Notes under the pieces: generated by a model
The model's input: the letters and a program-made list of their open reading frames with translations, nothing else
Told to the model about the DNA's origin: nothing
Databases searched by the model: none
Position numbers and translations under genes: made by a program
Shown: piece by piece, positions 6,997 to 7,312 of the stretch
How positions within the stretch are numbered: the stretch's first letter is position 1
Layout of the letters: each line of letters begins with the position of its first letter
Assembly: GCA_025455345.1 (NCBI GenBank)
Contig: JALOMS010000235.1
Location: forward strand, 1 to 7,312
DNA from: Thermoflexibacter sp.
GTDB lineage: Bacteria; Bacteroidota; Bacteroidia; Cytophagales; Thermoflexibacteraceae
Reading direction: 5' to 3'
DNA length: 7,312 nt

Positions 6997-7027
6997 TTCG
7001 TTTAAAAGTCAAAAAATAGTAATTTTG
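6997..7027 (+). promoter_or_regulatory. Probable promoter of the rightmost membrane-protein gene
   Basis: TAATTTTG at 7020-7027 matches the -7 consensus TAnnTTTG. Nineteen bases upstream is TTCG (6997-7000), one base off the TTTG box. Transcription would start near 7032, leaving about 33 bases before the ATG at 7065. It lies back to back with the minus-strand promoter of the Uup-like gene, so the two genes diverge from a 164-base region. Confidence 0.5.
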
Positions 7028-7064
7028 AAGCATATAAATCGCCAAACTATCTAACAGAATACTT

Positions 7065-7312
7065 ATGTTTCTCAAAAAGATTAAATCACTGTGGAAAAAG
7101 GTAATAAATATAGGAGTAGTACCTGAAATGATTTTTTCAGAGCGCAAAAAAGTACATATAATCAATGGTTTGGCAATAGTAGGGGGTATGGGAACTACGA
7201 TTTATATGATAGCAATGTTGATACTTACTCCTTCTGATAAAAAAATCGTAGAAATAGACCCTTTCTATTATCTCAATTTTATCCTTATAGGAACATTTGC
7301 TGGATTATGTTG
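7065..7312 (+). CDS. N-terminal fragment of a multi-pass membrane protein, cut by the window edge
   Basis: The first 82 codons of a gene that runs off the right edge; it was read directly from the sequence. The start is a basic, amphipathic stretch (MFLKKIKSLWKKV), followed by a cytoplasmic-looking segment to residue 30, a first hydrophobic helix (about 31-54, rich in Ile, Met and Gly), a short polar loop with 'PSDKKIVEIDP', and the beginning of a second hydrophobic helix from about 67. The pattern 'LN.G..P......KK..IINGLA..G' resembles the start of Bacteroidota multi-helix sensor proteins, whose outputs include histidine kinases, cyclases and phosphatases, but the output domain is not in the window. 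The frame has no stop and its codon use is like its neighbours. The ATG at 7065 is the first one in frame after the candidate promoter. Confidence 0.7.
   Translation, partial: MFLKKIKSLWKKVINIGVVPEMIFSERKKVHIINGLAIVGGMGTTIYMIAMLILTPSDKKIVEIDPFYYLNFILIGTFAGLC

Overview
The window looks like ordinary chromosomal DNA from an AT-rich member of the Bacteroidota, probably of the Cytophagales type. This is inferred from three things: a two-component-regulator-propeller (Reg_prop/Y_Y_Y) sensor, an architecture enriched in this phylum; promoter-like sequences fitting the Bacteroidota pattern TTTG-N19-TAnnTTTG rather than TTGACA/TATAAT; and A-rich leaders in place of strong Shine-Dalgarno sites. No species can be named from sequence alone.

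Layout, left to right. (1) Positions 2-334 hold the 3' end of a gene running in from the left edge. It resembles the C-terminal tail of an Uma2/DUF820-family protein and ends in three heptad repeats; a hairpin terminator follows. (2) Positions 335-740 are an AT-rich intergenic region. (3) Positions 741-4574 encode a very large membrane sensor. It has a signal peptide, 14 propeller repeats that fit two seven-bladed propellers, a Y_Y_Y domain, one transmembrane helix, a coiled coil, a GAF domain and a complete SpoIIE/PP2C-type phosphatase domain. (4) Positions 4606-4983 encode a 125-residue protein of unknown function 31 bases downstream on the same strand, probably co-transcribed. (5) Positions 5032-6900 on the minus strand encode a Uup-like ABC-F ATPase, convergent with the sensor pair, with a good promoter just upstream. 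(6) From 7065 to the right edge is the start of a membrane protein, divergent from the ABC-F gene.

Functionally, the sensor is the centrepiece. It joins a periplasmic detector typical of Bacteroidota hybrid histidine kinases to a serine/threonine phosphatase output. That predicts conversion of an extracytoplasmic signal into dephosphorylation of a cytoplasmic target, by analogy a partner-switching (STAS/anti-sigma) protein. No such partner is recognisable here; the 125-residue neighbour is the only local candidate and does not look like a STAS domain. The ABC-F gene is a separate housekeeping-type unit. No tRNA, rRNA, CRISPR array, insertion sequence or phage gene was seen.
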